From Subdoligranulum variabile (lineage in GTDB: Bacteria > Bacillota > Clostridia > Oscillospirales > Ruminococcaceae): a stretch of 36,677 nucleotides of DNA. Position numbers and translations under genes: made by a program. The stretch is taken from NCBI GenBank assembly GCA_004552305.1, contig SFOX01000013.1:1-36677 (forward strand). Reading direction: 5' to 3'. The notes beneath the pieces are model-generated. The model had not been told where the DNA came from and ran no database searches. It saw only the letters and a list, made by a program, of their open reading frames with translations. Positions within the stretch are counted from its first letter, which is position 1. Each line of letters starts with the position of its first letter. Below are positions 15,642 to 24,396 of this stretch, piece after piece.

Positions 15642-15930
15642 CCGCACGGGCGAGCAATGCTCGCCCCTACAAGCGAAGGGCAAATTTGTGCTAACCGCCA
15701 ATTTCCTCGGCGGGGTGGGGTCACCCCGCCCTACGGGGCAACAAAAATCATTGCGCGGTAGGGGCGGGGCATGCCCCGCCCGCGACCGTTTATTATAATG
15801 GGTTGGGTTTGTAGGGGCGGCATATATGCCGCCCGTTGCAACCGCCCGGATATTACGAACTACCGGGTAAACCGCACGGGCGAGCAATGCTCGCCCCTAC
15901 AAGCGAAGGACAAATTCGTGCCAACCGCCC
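15642..15930. repeat. Cluster C of modular palindromic repeats
   Basis: Two direct copies of a 58-base element, 15642-15699 and 15872-15929, each begin with a GGGCGAGCAATGCTCGCCC palindrome and end in CCGCC. Between them lie a CGGCGGGGTGGGGTCACC element (about 15708-15740), a module at 15758-15782 (centre GGGGCATGCCCC), an AT-rich linker containing TATTATAATGGGTTGG, and a module at 15811-15834 (centre GCATATATGC). No gene is seen in 15606-15945. Confidence 0.8.
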
Positions 15931-15945
15931 ATTTGCCCGAGGCAA

Positions 15946-15986
15946 GCAAAAAACCCCGCCCTGCGGATATTCCGCAGGGCGGGGTT
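15946..15986 (-). terminator. Terminator of the rpsB-tsf operon
   Basis: A 16-pair perfect stem, 15952-15967 with 15971-15986. On the minus strand it ends in GGGGTTTTTTGC, a clear U tract. It lies 25 bases after the tsf stop. Confidence 0.92.
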
Positions 15987-16010
15987 CGTTATGCATTCAA
16001 TCCGTTGACA

Positions 16011-16928
16011 TTAGCCTTTGACAGCTGCAGCAACCTCGGCAGCGAAGTCCTCGTTGCGCTTCTCAAGACCCTCGCCCTTGGTGTAGTGGACGAAGCCCTC
16101 GATCTGGATGTCGCCGCCCAGAGCCTTGGCGGTGTCGGCAACGTACTTCTTGACGTCGATGCCGCCGTCCTTAATGAAGGCCTGATCGACCAGGCAGGCT
16201 TCCTTGTAGAACTTGCCCAGCTTGCCGATGGCCATCTTCTCTTTGATGGCGTCGGGCTTGTTGGCGGTCTTGGGATCGTTTGCCATCTGGGCGAGAACGA
16301 TCTCCTTCTCCTTGTCCAGAACGTCGGCGGGAACGTCGCTCTCGTTCAGGTAAGTGGGGTTAGCAGCGGCGATCTGCATGGCGATGTCCTTGCCGAAGGC
16401 AGCGAACTCAGCCTTGGCAGCAACGTCGTCGCTGGTGGCAAACTTGACGATAACGCCGTGGGTGCCGCCGCCGTGAACGTAAGCGGCGCAGTGACCCTCG
16501 TAACGGGCAAAGCGGCGAACCTTGATGTTCTCCTTGATGACCAGGATCAGAGCCTTCAGGGCATCGTCCACGGTGCCCTCGCCCATCTTGGTGCTCATCA
16601 GAGCCTCGACATCGGCGGGGTTGGTCTCGGCGATGACCTTGGCGATATCCTTGGTGAACTCAACGAACTTTTCGTTCTTGGCAACGAAGTCGGTCTCAGC
16701 GTTTACTTCAACAACAACAGCGCAGTTGTCGAAAGAAACGGCATACACCATGCCCTCGGCGGCGATACGGCCGGCCTTCTTGCTGGCGGTAGCCAGACCC
16801 TGCTCACGCAGGATCTCAATGGCCTTGGCGAAGTCGCCGTCAGCCTGGGTCAGTGCCTTCTTGCACTCCATCATGCCGCAGTCGGTCTGCTTGCGCAGCT
16901 CCATAACGTCCTTTGCAGAAATAGCCAT
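16011..16928 (-). CDS. tsf: Elongation factor Ts
   Basis: A 305-residue guanine-nucleotide exchange factor for EF-Tu. The N-terminal UBA-like domain has the EF-Ts signature (KQTDCGMMECKKAL...GDFAKAIEILREQGLA). The core contains the TDFVAKN motif that opens the EF-Tu nucleotide site. The C-terminal dimerisation subdomain is complete (QAFIKDGGIDVKKYV). ATG 16928 follows GAAAGGAAACG. It is the second gene after rpsB, 40 bases downstream, the classic order. Confidence 0.97.
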   Translation of the reverse strand: MAISAKDVMELRKQTDCGMMECKKALTQADGDFAKAIEILREQGLATASKKAGRIAAEGMVYAVSFDNCAVVVEVNAETDFVAKNEKFVEFTKDIAKVIAETNPADVEALMSTKMGEGTVDDALKALILVIKENIKVRRFARYEGHCAAYVHGGGTHGVIVKFATSDDVAAKAEFAAFGKDIAMQIAAANPTYLNESDVPADVLDKEKEIVLAQMANDPKTANKPDAIKEKMAIGKLGKFYKEACLVDQAFIKDGGIDVKKYVADTAKALGGDIQIEGFVHYTKGEGLEKRNEDFAAEVAAAVKG

Positions 16929-16968
16929 AGTACACGTTTCCTTTCTGTGTTATGCGTTGGGGGGCAAA

Positions 16969-17694
16969 TTAGTCCTCTTTGCCCTCGGTCTCGGCGGCGG
17001 GAGCGTCCTGAACGCCCTGCTTGCCTTCCAGAACGGCACTGGCCATAGCGCCGGAGATCAGCTTGACAGCGCGGATGGCGTCGTCGTTGCCGGGGATAAC
17101 GTAATCGATCTCATCGGGATCGCAGTTGGTATCAACGATAGCAACAATGGGGATGTTCAGCTTGCGGGCCTCGGAAACGGCGATGCGCTCCTTGTGGGGG
17201 TCAACGATGAACATAGCCTTGGGCAGGGTCTTCATGTTCTTGACGCCGCCGAGGTACTTGTCCAGCTTCTCCATCTCCAGCTCGAGCTTGACAACTTCCT
17301 TCTTGGGCAGCAGATCGAAGGTGCCGTCAGCCTGCATGGTCTTGAGCTGCTCCATACGATCGATGCGCTTACGGATGGTGCGGAAGTTGGTCATCATACC
17401 GCCCAGCCAGCGAGCGTTGACATAGTGCATACCGCAGCGGGTAGCCTCGTCGCGGATGGAATCCTGAGCCTGCTTCTTGGTGCCGACGAACAGGATCTCG
17501 CCGCCCTGAGCAGCGGTGTCGCGCACAAAGTTGTAAGCCTCGTCCAGCTTCTTCACGGTCTTCTGCAGGTCAATGATATAGATACCATTGCGCTCGGTGA
17601 AGATGTACTTAGCCATTTTGGGGTTCCAGCGGCGGGTCTGGTGACCAAAGTGGACACCGGCCTCCAGAAGCTGTTTCATAGATACGACTGCCAT
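16969..17694 (-). CDS. rpsB: 30S ribosomal protein S2
   Basis: A 241-residue small-subunit protein. The start AVVSMKQLLEAGVHFGHQTRRWNPKM is the S2 hallmark. Later segments (GTKKQAQDSIRDEA, NARWLGGMMTNFRTI, PIVAIVDTNCDPDEIDYVIPGNDDA) also match the family, and the C-terminus is a short acidic tail. ATG 17694 has GGAGG 7 bases upstream; the alternative five codons earlier would bury that site. A leader of about 118 nt separates it from its promoter; S2 leaders are autoregulatory in some bacteria, but I recognise no known structure here. Confidence 0.97.
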   Translation of the reverse strand: MAVVSMKQLLEAGVHFGHQTRRWNPKMAKYIFTERNGIYIIDLQKTVKKLDEAYNFVRDTAAQGGEILFVGTKKQAQDSIRDEATRCGMHYVNARWLGGMMTNFRTIRKRIDRMEQLKTMQADGTFDLLPKKEVVKLELEMEKLDKYLGGVKNMKTLPKAMFIVDPHKERIAVSEARKLNIPIVAIVDTNCDPDEIDYVIPGNDDAIRAVKLISGAMASAVLEGKQGVQDAPAAETEGKED

Positions 17695-17819
17695 TGTAAT
17701 TTCCTCCAATAAATTTAGTTTTTACCCTCCGCATTGTGGGGTTATGTTTTCTAACCGTTTTGCGTGTTACCGACAAAAAGGCACAAAAAAACAACGCAAT
17801 GCGTGTGTATTGCCGTAGT

Positions 17820-17848
17820 ATAATACCACAAGCCCGCCGAAATTGCAA
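17820..17848 (-). promoter_or_regulatory. Promoter of rpsB-tsf
   Basis: On the minus strand TTGCAA (17848-17843), a 17-base spacer and TATTAT (17825-17820). The -35 and spacer lie inside the left arm of the inverted repeat at 17830-17875. Confidence 0.75.
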
Positions 17849-17875
17849 GTGTTTTTTGCAATTTTGTGCGGGCTT
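17830..17875 (-). repeat. Long inverted repeat between pfkA and rpsB
   Basis: The arms 17830-17848 and 17856-17875 match almost fully (AAGCCCGC with GCGGGCTT, then AAATTGCAA with TTGCAATTT, one bulge). It is placed like a pfkA terminator but lacks a U tract on the minus strand, and its far arm is the -35 and spacer of the rpsB promoter. Each arm carries a TTGCAA. Confidence 0.7.
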
Positions 17876-17910
17876 GTGCGAATTTTTTACGTTTTGCCTT
17901 GTTTTCTGCT

Positions 17911-18885
17911 TCAGATGGAGATGGCATTGGCGATATCAAGCATATCGCGGTCAATGGTCTTGTGCATGGACAGCGCCACGTTGACATCGTAGTCCACGAT
18001 CTGACCGCCGGACAGGGCGACAACGCGGTTGGAGATGCCCTTGTCCAGCAGATCAATGGCGTGGTAGCCCATCAGGGAGGCGTTCACGCGGTCACGGACC
18101 GAAGGGGAACCGCCGCGCTGAATGTGACCCAGAATGGTCGCGCGGGTGTCAACGCCGGTGGCAGCCTGAATCTGGTTGGCAAGCTCCTGAGAGTTGACAA
18201 CGCCCTCGGACACGATGACAATGAAGTGCTTTTTGCCGGTGATCTGGGTCTTGCGCATACGGCTGAGGATGTCGCGCTCAAAATCAAACGGGATCTCGGG
18301 CAGCAGAACGGCCATAGCGCCGGTGGCAATGCCCACGTTCAGCGCAAGATACCCGGCATGGTGCCCCATGACCTCGACAACGCTGCAGCGGTCGTGGCTC
18401 TGGGTGGTGTCGCGCAGACGGTCGATGGCTTCAACGGCGGTGTTCATAGCGGTGTCGTAGCCGATGGTGTACTCGCTGCAGGCGATATCGTTATCAATGG
18501 TGCCGGGAATGCCCACGCAGGGAATGCCCAGATTGGACAGCGCACGCGCACCCATAAAGGAACCGTCGCCGCCGATGACGACCAGCGCGTCAATGCCCAG
18601 CTCCTTGCAGCGGGCAACGCCCTTTGCCTGACCTTCTGCCGTCTTGAACTCAAGGCAGCGGGCGGTATACAAAATCGTGCCGCCGCGGTGGATGATCTCA
18701 GACACGCTGCGCACGTTCATCTCGTAAACTTCGCCGTCGATCAGACCGTTGTAACCGCGCTGGATGCCCATCATGCGGTAGCCCTTGCTGATACCGGCGC
18801 GAACAATGGCTCGGACGGCTGCGTTCATGCCGGGCGCGTCACCGCCGCTGGTCAGAACACCGATCGTTTTGATTTCTTTAGCCAT
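17911..18885 (-). CDS. pfkA: ATP-dependent 6-phosphofructokinase
   Basis: A 324-residue glycolytic kinase converting fructose 6-phosphate to fructose 1,6-bisphosphate. GGDGS at 105-109 has the Gly that favours ATP over pyrophosphate. The catalytic box PGTIDND is at 127-133, with Asp131 the base. The N-terminal LTSGGDAPGMNAAVR and the effector-site region typical of bacterial PfkA are present. ATG 18885 follows AGGAGGG; upstream in-frame codons have no ribosome site. It sits downstream of dnaE as in many Clostridia but has its own extended -10 promoter. Confidence 0.96.
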   Translation of the reverse strand: MAKEIKTIGVLTSGGDAPGMNAAVRAIVRAGISKGYRMMGIQRGYNGLIDGEVYEMNVRSVSEIIHRGGTILYTARCLEFKTAEGQAKGVARCKELGIDALVVIGGDGSFMGARALSNLGIPCVGIPGTIDNDIACSEYTIGYDTAMNTAVEAIDRLRDTTQSHDRCSVVEVMGHHAGYLALNVGIATGAMAVLLPEIPFDFERDILSRMRKTQITGKKHFIVIVSEGVVNSQELANQIQAATGVDTRATILGHIQRGGSPSVRDRVNASLMGYHAIDLLDKGISNRVVALSGGQIVDYDVNVALSMHKTIDRDMLDIANAISI

Positions 18886-18982
18886 AAAAAATCCCTCCTG
18901 TTTTGGGGAAATGCCGGACGCAGTGGAAGCCGACATATTGGAAACAATAGAATAATTTTTTAACAATCCATACAACAACCTC

Positions 18983-18991
18983 ATTATACCA
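18983..18991 (-). promoter_or_regulatory. Extended -10 promoter of pfkA
   Basis: The minus strand reads TGGTATAAT (18991-18983), a TGn extended -10. No good -35 lies 17 bases upstream. The leader is about 90 nt. Confidence 0.6.
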
Positions 18992-19038
18992 CAAGAAGTG
19001 CCTAACGATTATGGACAATTCTCTCAAAGTGTATGGAT

Positions 19039-22000
19039 TTATTTTGCAGGATTGGGCAAATTCTGCACTTTTACGTTGTCTGCCCCCAAAATTTGCGCTA
19101 ACTCGGCGCGCAACAGCGGGTCATCGACCACCGCCATATGCTGCGCCAGCATCTTTTGCCCGGTGTCGGCAAAGCGGAAATACACCCTTGCGGTGCCGCC
19201 GTCAAAGATGTTGCACAGCAGGTTTTCAATTTTATGCATCTCGGCGCATTGGCGGGAGGGTACGGTCAAAAAGTAACCGTTCACCCCTTCCCCGCTGACC
19301 TCGCGCTGCACCCGCTGCACGCGGTTGCGCCCGAAGCTGGCGGCAGGGTCGTAGCTGTCAATGGGCTGGATGCCGTCCACCACCAGACGGGCAGGCTCCT
19401 CCTCTTTGACAGACACGCGCCCGTTTGCCACGATGACGGCGTTTTCCTGCAATACGGCGCGGCAGTCTGCCAGCACGCGGGGGAAGATCAGCAGCTCCAT
19501 CGTGCCGGTCAGATCCTCCACGGTGGTGAACGCCATCAGGGTGTTGGACTTGGTGGTCATAATTTTGTTTCTGACCACAATGCAGACCAGCGTTACCGTC
19601 TGGTTGTCGAATAGCTTGGCGTCCTCGCCCTGCAATTGGGCAACCGTGCAGGTGGAGATTTGGGCGATCTGTGCGCGGTAGGCGTCCAGCGGGTGACCGG
19701 ACAGGTACAGCCCCGAAACCTCCTTTTCCATCTTGAGCAGCTCGGAGGTGGTGTACTCCGGCATATCGGGCACGCGGAACTCGTTGGCGGGCGCAGCGTC
19801 GCCGCTGAGCATACCGAACAGATCCATCTGCCCCTCCAGATTCTGGCGGGCGTCGTTTTCTATACTTTTTAATATACCCTCCACGCTTTCCAGCATGGCG
19901 CGGCGGCTGGATTCCAGCCGGTCAAAGGCACCGGCCTTGATGAGGTTTTCCAGTGCGCGGCGGTTCAGTTCGTTGCCGCGCAGCCGCTTGCAGAAGTCGT
20001 ACAGGCTGCGGTACGGCTCCCCTGCCCGCAGGCGCACCACGGCGTCGATTAGCCCGCGCCCCACACTTTTTACGGCGTTCAGACCAAAGCGGATGCTGCC
20101 GCCGTCGGCGGTAAAGCCGCCGCGGGATACGTTGATGTCGGGCTGCTGCACGGTAATGCCCAGACGCTGGCACTCGGTCGTGTATTCAATGACCTTGGTG
20201 GTGTTGTCCAGCACGCTGGTCAGCAGGGCTGCCATAAACTCCTGCGGGTAATGGCATTTGAGGTAGGCGGTTTGGAACGCCACATAGGCGTAGCAGGCGG
20301 CGTGGGACTTGTTGAAGGCATACGATGCAAAACTGATCATATCATCGTAGATTTCGTTGGCGACAGCCTCCGGTATGCCGTTTTTGACGCAGCCGTTGCA
20401 TTCCTTGCCCGGCTCGGTGCAGCCGTGGACAAAATGCTCGCGCTCCGCCTCCATGACCTTGAGCTTTTTCTTGCTCATGGCGCGGCGCACGTTATCGGCC
20501 TGCCCGAAGCTGAAGCCCGCCAGCTCGCGGCAGATCTGCATGACCTGCTCCTGATAAATGACCACGCCGTTGGTCACATCGACGATGTGCGCCATCTTGG
20601 GGGTCTTGTAGGTGATCTTGTCCGGCTCGCGGCGGTTGCGCAGATAGGTGGGGATAGAATCCATCGGACCCGGGCGGTAGAGCGAAATCAGGGCGATGAT
20701 ATCTTCCAGATTTTTGGGGCGCATACCGACCAGCACCTGCGTCATACCCGTGGATTCGAGCTGGAAGATGCCCTCGGTTTCGCCCTTGGCAAGCATAGCG
20801 TAGGTGGCGGGGTCGTCGTAGTCGATGTTCGCCATACGGAAATTCGGTTCGCGGCGGCGCACGGCGGTTTCGGTATCGTGGATGACGGTCAGCGTGCGCA
20901 GACCGAGGAAGTCCATCTTCAAAAGCCCCAGACGCTCGATCTCCACCATATTGAACTGGGTCACGGGCAAGCCGTCGTTGGTGGAAAGCGGCACATATTC
21001 GGTGGCAGGCTCGCGGGTGATGACAACGCCCGCGGCGTGGGTGGAGGCGTGGCGGGGCATCCCCTCAACTTTTAACGAAGTGTCGATCAAATCGTGGACT
21101 TGGCTGTCGGCTTCGTAGAGCGCCTTTAGGTCGGGGCTGACCTCCAGCGCCTTCTTCAGCGTCATTTTCAGCTCCATGGGGATGAGCTTGGCGACCTTGT
21201 CCACGTCCTGATACGGCAGTCCCATCACGCGCCCGACATCGCGCACGGCGGCGCGGGCTGCCATGGTGCCGAAGGTGACGATCTGCGCCACATGGTCGCG
21301 TCCGTACTTTTCGTTGACGTAGTCGATGACCTCCTGACGGCGCTCGTAACAGAAGTCAACGTCAAAGTCGGGCATGGAAACGCGCTCAGGGTTGAGGAAG
21401 CGTTCAAAAATCAGATTGTAGCGGATGGGGTCAATGTCGGTGATGCCCACACAGTAGGCGGCAAGGCTACCCGCGCCCGAGCCGCGCCCGGGACCGACCG
21501 GGATGTCCCGGCTTTTGGCGTAGTTGATAAAGTCGTAGACGATGAGGTAGTAGTTGGTGTACCCCATCGTTTTGACGACGTTGATCTCATACGCAAGGCG
21601 CTCGCGCAGGGCGTCGGTGACCTTGCCGGGATAGCGGCGCTCCAGCCCCTCGTAGCAGAGCTTTTCAAAGTAGGCTTGGTTTTCCATGCCGTCGGGCGCT
21701 TTGAAGTAGGGCAGCTTGGTGTCGCCAAAGGTAAAGGAAAAATTACATTGCTCCGCAATTTTATTGGTGTTCTCGCAGGCTTCCGGCACCAGAGAGAACA
21801 AATCGTACATCTCGTCGGTGCTTTTTAAGTAGAACTCATCGGTCTGAAATTCCATGCGGTCGGCATCGGCAATGGTCTTGCCGGTCTGGATGCACAGAAG
21901 GATGCTCTGCATCTTGGCGTCATCACGGCTGATGTAGTGCGCATCGTTGGTGGCAACCATCGGGATGCCGGTTTCGCGCGCAAGGCGGATGAGCTGCGGC

Positions 22001-22572
22001 AGCACGACCGAGTCCTCCTCCAGACCGTGGTCCTGCAATTCCAGATAGTAGTTTCCCGCCCCGAACAGATCGCGGAAATACAGGGCGGTCTGCTTGGCGC
22101 GCTCGTAGTCCCCTGCCAGAATCGCCTGCGGCACCTCGCCCGCCAGACACGCCGACAGGCAGATCAGACCCTCGTGGTACTTTTCCAGCAGCCCCTTATC
22201 CACGCGAGGCTTGGAGTAGAACCCCTCGGTAAAACCGGCGGATACCATTTTAATCAGGTTTTTGTAGCCGGTTTCGTTTTTGCACAGCAGCACAAGGTGG
22301 TTGTTGCCGTCGATGCGGTTGACCTTGTCAAACCGCGTGCGGGTGGCAACGTACACCTCGCAGCCGATGATGGGCTTGATGCCCGCCGCCTTGGCGGCGT
22401 CAAAAAATGCCACGCAGCCGTACATAACGCCGTGGTCGGTGATGGCGCAGGCGGTCTGCCCCATCTCCTTTAAGCGGTCAAACATACGGTCAATGCGGCA
22501 GGCGCCGTCCAGTAGGCTGTACTCGGTATGCACATGCAGGTGGGTAAATTGGCGTTGGGTCACATCAGACAT
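19039..22572 (-). CDS. dnaE: DNA polymerase III alpha subunit
   Basis: A 1177-residue replicative polymerase of the DnaE type. The PHP domain begins at HLHVHTEYS (residues 11-19) and keeps its metal-binding His/Asp motifs (ITDHGVMYG, NDAHY). The palm has PGRGSGAGS and the catalytic aspartates in PDFDVDFCYERR (about 401). Fingers, a tandem HhH-like region and a C-terminal OB-fold (TLVCIVVRNKIMTTKSNTLMAF) are present, so this is a full-length DnaE1-like form and not PolC. Firmicutes usually also carry polC elsewhere. Its start overlaps the whiA stop by 8 bases (ATGTCTGA), and it ends the hprK operon with no clear terminator. Confidence 0.96.
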   Translation of the reverse strand: MSDVTQRQFTHLHVHTEYSLLDGACRIDRMFDRLKEMGQTACAITDHGVMYGCVAFFDAAKAAGIKPIIGCEVYVATRTRFDKVNRIDGNNHLVLLCKNETGYKNLIKMVSAGFTEGFYSKPRVDKGLLEKYHEGLICLSACLAGEVPQAILAGDYERAKQTALYFRDLFGAGNYYLELQDHGLEEDSVVLPQLIRLARETGIPMVATNDAHYISRDDAKMQSILLCIQTGKTIADADRMEFQTDEFYLKSTDEMYDLFSLVPEACENTNKIAEQCNFSFTFGDTKLPYFKAPDGMENQAYFEKLCYEGLERRYPGKVTDALRERLAYEINVVKTMGYTNYYLIVYDFINYAKSRDIPVGPGRGSGAGSLAAYCVGITDIDPIRYNLIFERFLNPERVSMPDFDVDFCYERRQEVIDYVNEKYGRDHVAQIVTFGTMAARAAVRDVGRVMGLPYQDVDKVAKLIPMELKMTLKKALEVSPDLKALYEADSQVHDLIDTSLKVEGMPRHASTHAAGVVITREPATEYVPLSTNDGLPVTQFNMVEIERLGLLKMDFLGLRTLTVIHDTETAVRRREPNFRMANIDYDDPATYAMLAKGETEGIFQLESTGMTQVLVGMRPKNLEDIIALISLYRPGPMDSIPTYLRNRREPDKITYKTPKMAHIVDVTNGVVIYQEQVMQICRELAGFSFGQADNVRRAMSKKKLKVMEAEREHFVHGCTEPGKECNGCVKNGIPEAVANEIYDDMISFASYAFNKSHAACYAYVAFQTAYLKCHYPQEFMAALLTSVLDNTTKVIEYTTECQRLGITVQQPDINVSRGGFTADGGSIRFGLNAVKSVGRGLIDAVVRLRAGEPYRSLYDFCKRLRGNELNRRALENLIKAGAFDRLESSRRAMLESVEGILKSIENDARQNLEGQMDLFGMLSGDAAPANEFRVPDMPEYTTSELLKMEKEVSGLYLSGHPLDAYRAQIAQISTCTVAQLQGEDAKLFDNQTVTLVCIVVRNKIMTTKSNTLMAFTTVEDLTGTMELLIFPRVLADCRAVLQENAVIVANGRVSVKEEEPARLVVDGIQPIDSYDPAASFGRNRVQRVQREVSGEGVNGYFLTVPSRQCAEMHKIENLLCNIFDGGTARVYFRFADTGQKMLAQHMAVVDDPLLRAELAQILGADNVKVQNLPNPAK

Positions 22573-23497
22573 GGTTTGCGTCCTTTTCGGTGGTGCGGGG
22601 CTGCAGGCGGGCGGCAGCCTCCTGAATGCGTTTCATCCGGTGGGAAAGCCCCGCCTTGCTTACGGGCGGGTCAAATTTTTCGGCAAGCTTTGCCAGCGGC
22701 AGATCGGGGTACTGCATACGCAATTCGGCGGTCTGACGCAGGTTTTCCGGCAGGGTGTCCAAGGCGTTGGCAGCGCGCAGCTGCTCAATGGCAAGATGCA
22801 CCTGCACGGCGGCCTGCACGCTTTTGCCGATGTTGGCGGTTTCGCAGTTGGAAAGGCGGTTGGTCTTGTTGCGCATCTCGTTGTAGACGCGCTGCTCCAT
22901 AATGCGCATGGCAGCGCCGCCCGCGCCCATAAAGGTCAGAAGATCCTCAATATGGTCGGCGGCCTTGATGTACACGGTGTTGGAGCCCTTGCGCAGCGCG
23001 CGGTGGGGGTAAAAATGATGCTCGGCAAGCATGGCTTCCAGCTGCTGGGAGAGGTAATGCCGGGTGGACAAAAACTCCAGATTGTAGCTTTTTTCGGGGT
23101 CGGTGATGGTGCCGCAGCACAAAAATGCGGTAGAAATAAACGCCTGTACGCAGTTTTGGCACTTGAAGTGGTCGGGGCGGATGCGCAGGGTCGGCTCCTT
23201 GCCGGTATGCCCGAACAGCGCCAGCAGTGCCGTGACCTGTGCGGGATCCTTGACGCTGAACTCGTACACGCAGCCGGTCGGGCGCTCCTTGCGCAGCACG
23301 CTGCCTTGGATGCCGCAGCGGCGGTAAAGCTTTTGGGCAAAGGCGGCGACGCCCTCGTTTTCGGTTTGCAGCACGACACCCCGGTCATCGAAATATTTAC
23401 CAAAACAGGCCACCGCATAGGCGGCGGCCACGGTGCAGCAGGACTTAGTGATTTTATGGCGCAGGATTTCGTTTTTGACTTCTTGCGAAAAACTCAA
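22565..23497 (-). CDS. whiA: Sporulation/cell-division regulator WhiA
   Basis: A 310-residue DNA-binding protein. The N-terminal two-thirds form a LAGLIDADG-homing-endonuclease-like fold without nuclease residues. The C-terminal 90 residues carry a helix-turn-helix (YPDLPLAKLAEKF...PVSKAGLSHRMKRI). In Gram-positive bacteria WhiA affects division and chromosome segregation, and it is usually encoded beside rapZ. The start is a TTG at 23497, supported by GGAG 9 bases upstream. It is coupled to dnaE by an 8-base overlap. Confidence 0.94.
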   Translation of the reverse strand: MSFSQEVKNEILRHKITKSCCTVAAAYAVACFGKYFDDRGVVLQTENEGVAAFAQKLYRRCGIQGSVLRKERPTGCVYEFSVKDPAQVTALLALFGHTGKEPTLRIRPDHFKCQNCVQAFISTAFLCCGTITDPEKSYNLEFLSTRHYLSQQLEAMLAEHHFYPHRALRKGSNTVYIKAADHIEDLLTFMGAGGAAMRIMEQRVYNEMRNKTNRLSNCETANIGKSVQAAVQVHLAIEQLRAANALDTLPENLRQTAELRMQYPDLPLAKLAEKFDPPVSKAGLSHRMKRIQEAAARLQPRTTEKDANHV

Positions 23498-23515
23498 GGC
23501 TTGGTTCTCCTATGC

Positions 23516-24379
23516 TTACAGTGTTCGGGCGGCATCGCGGTGCAAAACGGCGGGGATATAGCCCTGCTTTTGGCAAAATTCTGCGATTTTGCGTGCAAAA
23601 GTGATGGAACGGTGCTTGCCGCCCGTGCAGCCCACCGCGATCATCAGCTGGCTTTTGCCCTCCTTGATATACAGCGGCAGCGCATAGGCAAGAAAATTTT
23701 CGTACCGATGCAAAAGCTCCTGCGCCTCGGGGAAGGACATCACATAATCGTACACCTCGGCATCCAGCCCGGTTTTGTGCTTTAATTCCGGCACATAGAA
23801 GGGGTTGGGCAGGCAGCGCACATCCAGCACAAGGTCGGCCTCCTGCGGAAGCCCGTACTTGAAGCCGAAGGAAACCACGGTCAGCGCCATGGGGCTTTCG
23901 CCCTTGTCCAAAAACAGGCTGCAGACGCGCTCCTTGTTCTGTGCGGTGGAAAGAAGTGACGTGTCTATGACATACTTTGCGCGGTCACGCAGCGGCTGCA
24001 GCAGGGCGCGTTCCCGGTGGATCGCCTCGGTGATGGGTACCTTTTGCGCGATGGTGATGGGGTGCTGGCGGCGGGTTTCTTTGTAGCGGCGCTGAATGAC
24101 AGCATCGTTGGCGTCCAGAAACAGGATGTCATACGCAATTTTTTTGGCATCCAGATCGGCAAGCGCCGCGTTCAGCTCCTCGCCGGAGCGCACACCGCGC
24201 ACGTCCATAACGACCGCCACGCGGGAAAGCTGGTTTTCGCCCTGCAGGGCAAAGTCCACAATACGCGGCAGCAGCGCGGCGGGAATGTTATCAATGCAGA
24301 AAAAACCGATGTCCTCCAGCGCATTGACAGCCATCGACTTGCCCGCACCGGACAGACCCGTAACAATTACAAAATTCAT
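23516..24379 (-). CDS. rapZ: RNase adapter / nucleotide-binding protein RapZ (YvcJ)
   Basis: A 287-residue protein with an N-terminal P-loop (VTGLSGAGKSMAVNALED, from residue 5) and the RapZ C-terminal domain containing VGCTGGKHRS, proposed to bind a sugar-amine metabolite in the E. coli homologue. In E. coli it controls GlmZ decay and thus GlcN-6-P supply. In Firmicutes (YvcJ) it is a GTPase/ATPase linked to competence and wall metabolism. ATG 24379 begins MNFVIVTGLSG; the frame is open upstream but only as the other-frame shadow of murB. It lies 17 bases after murB. Confidence 0.94.
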   Translation of the reverse strand: MNFVIVTGLSGAGKSMAVNALEDIGFFCIDNIPAALLPRIVDFALQGENQLSRVAVVMDVRGVRSGEELNAALADLDAKKIAYDILFLDANDAVIQRRYKETRRQHPITIAQKVPITEAIHRERALLQPLRDRAKYVIDTSLLSTAQNKERVCSLFLDKGESPMALTVVSFGFKYGLPQEADLVLDVRCLPNPFYVPELKHKTGLDAEVYDYVMSFPEAQELLHRYENFLAYALPLYIKEGKSQLMIAVGCTGGKHRSITFARKIAEFCQKQGYIPAVLHRDAARTL

Positions 24380-24396
24380 AGGTTTCCCCGTAAAAA

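Noticed and set aside
15642..15930. CRISPR-like array
   Set aside because: The repeats are palindromes of differing centre, spacing and orientation, with no regular spacers and no cas genes.
15771..17712. Plus-strand frames opposite tsf and rpsB
   Set aside because: Both ribosomal-system genes are unmistakable on the minus strand; the plus frames are mirror artefacts of codon bias.
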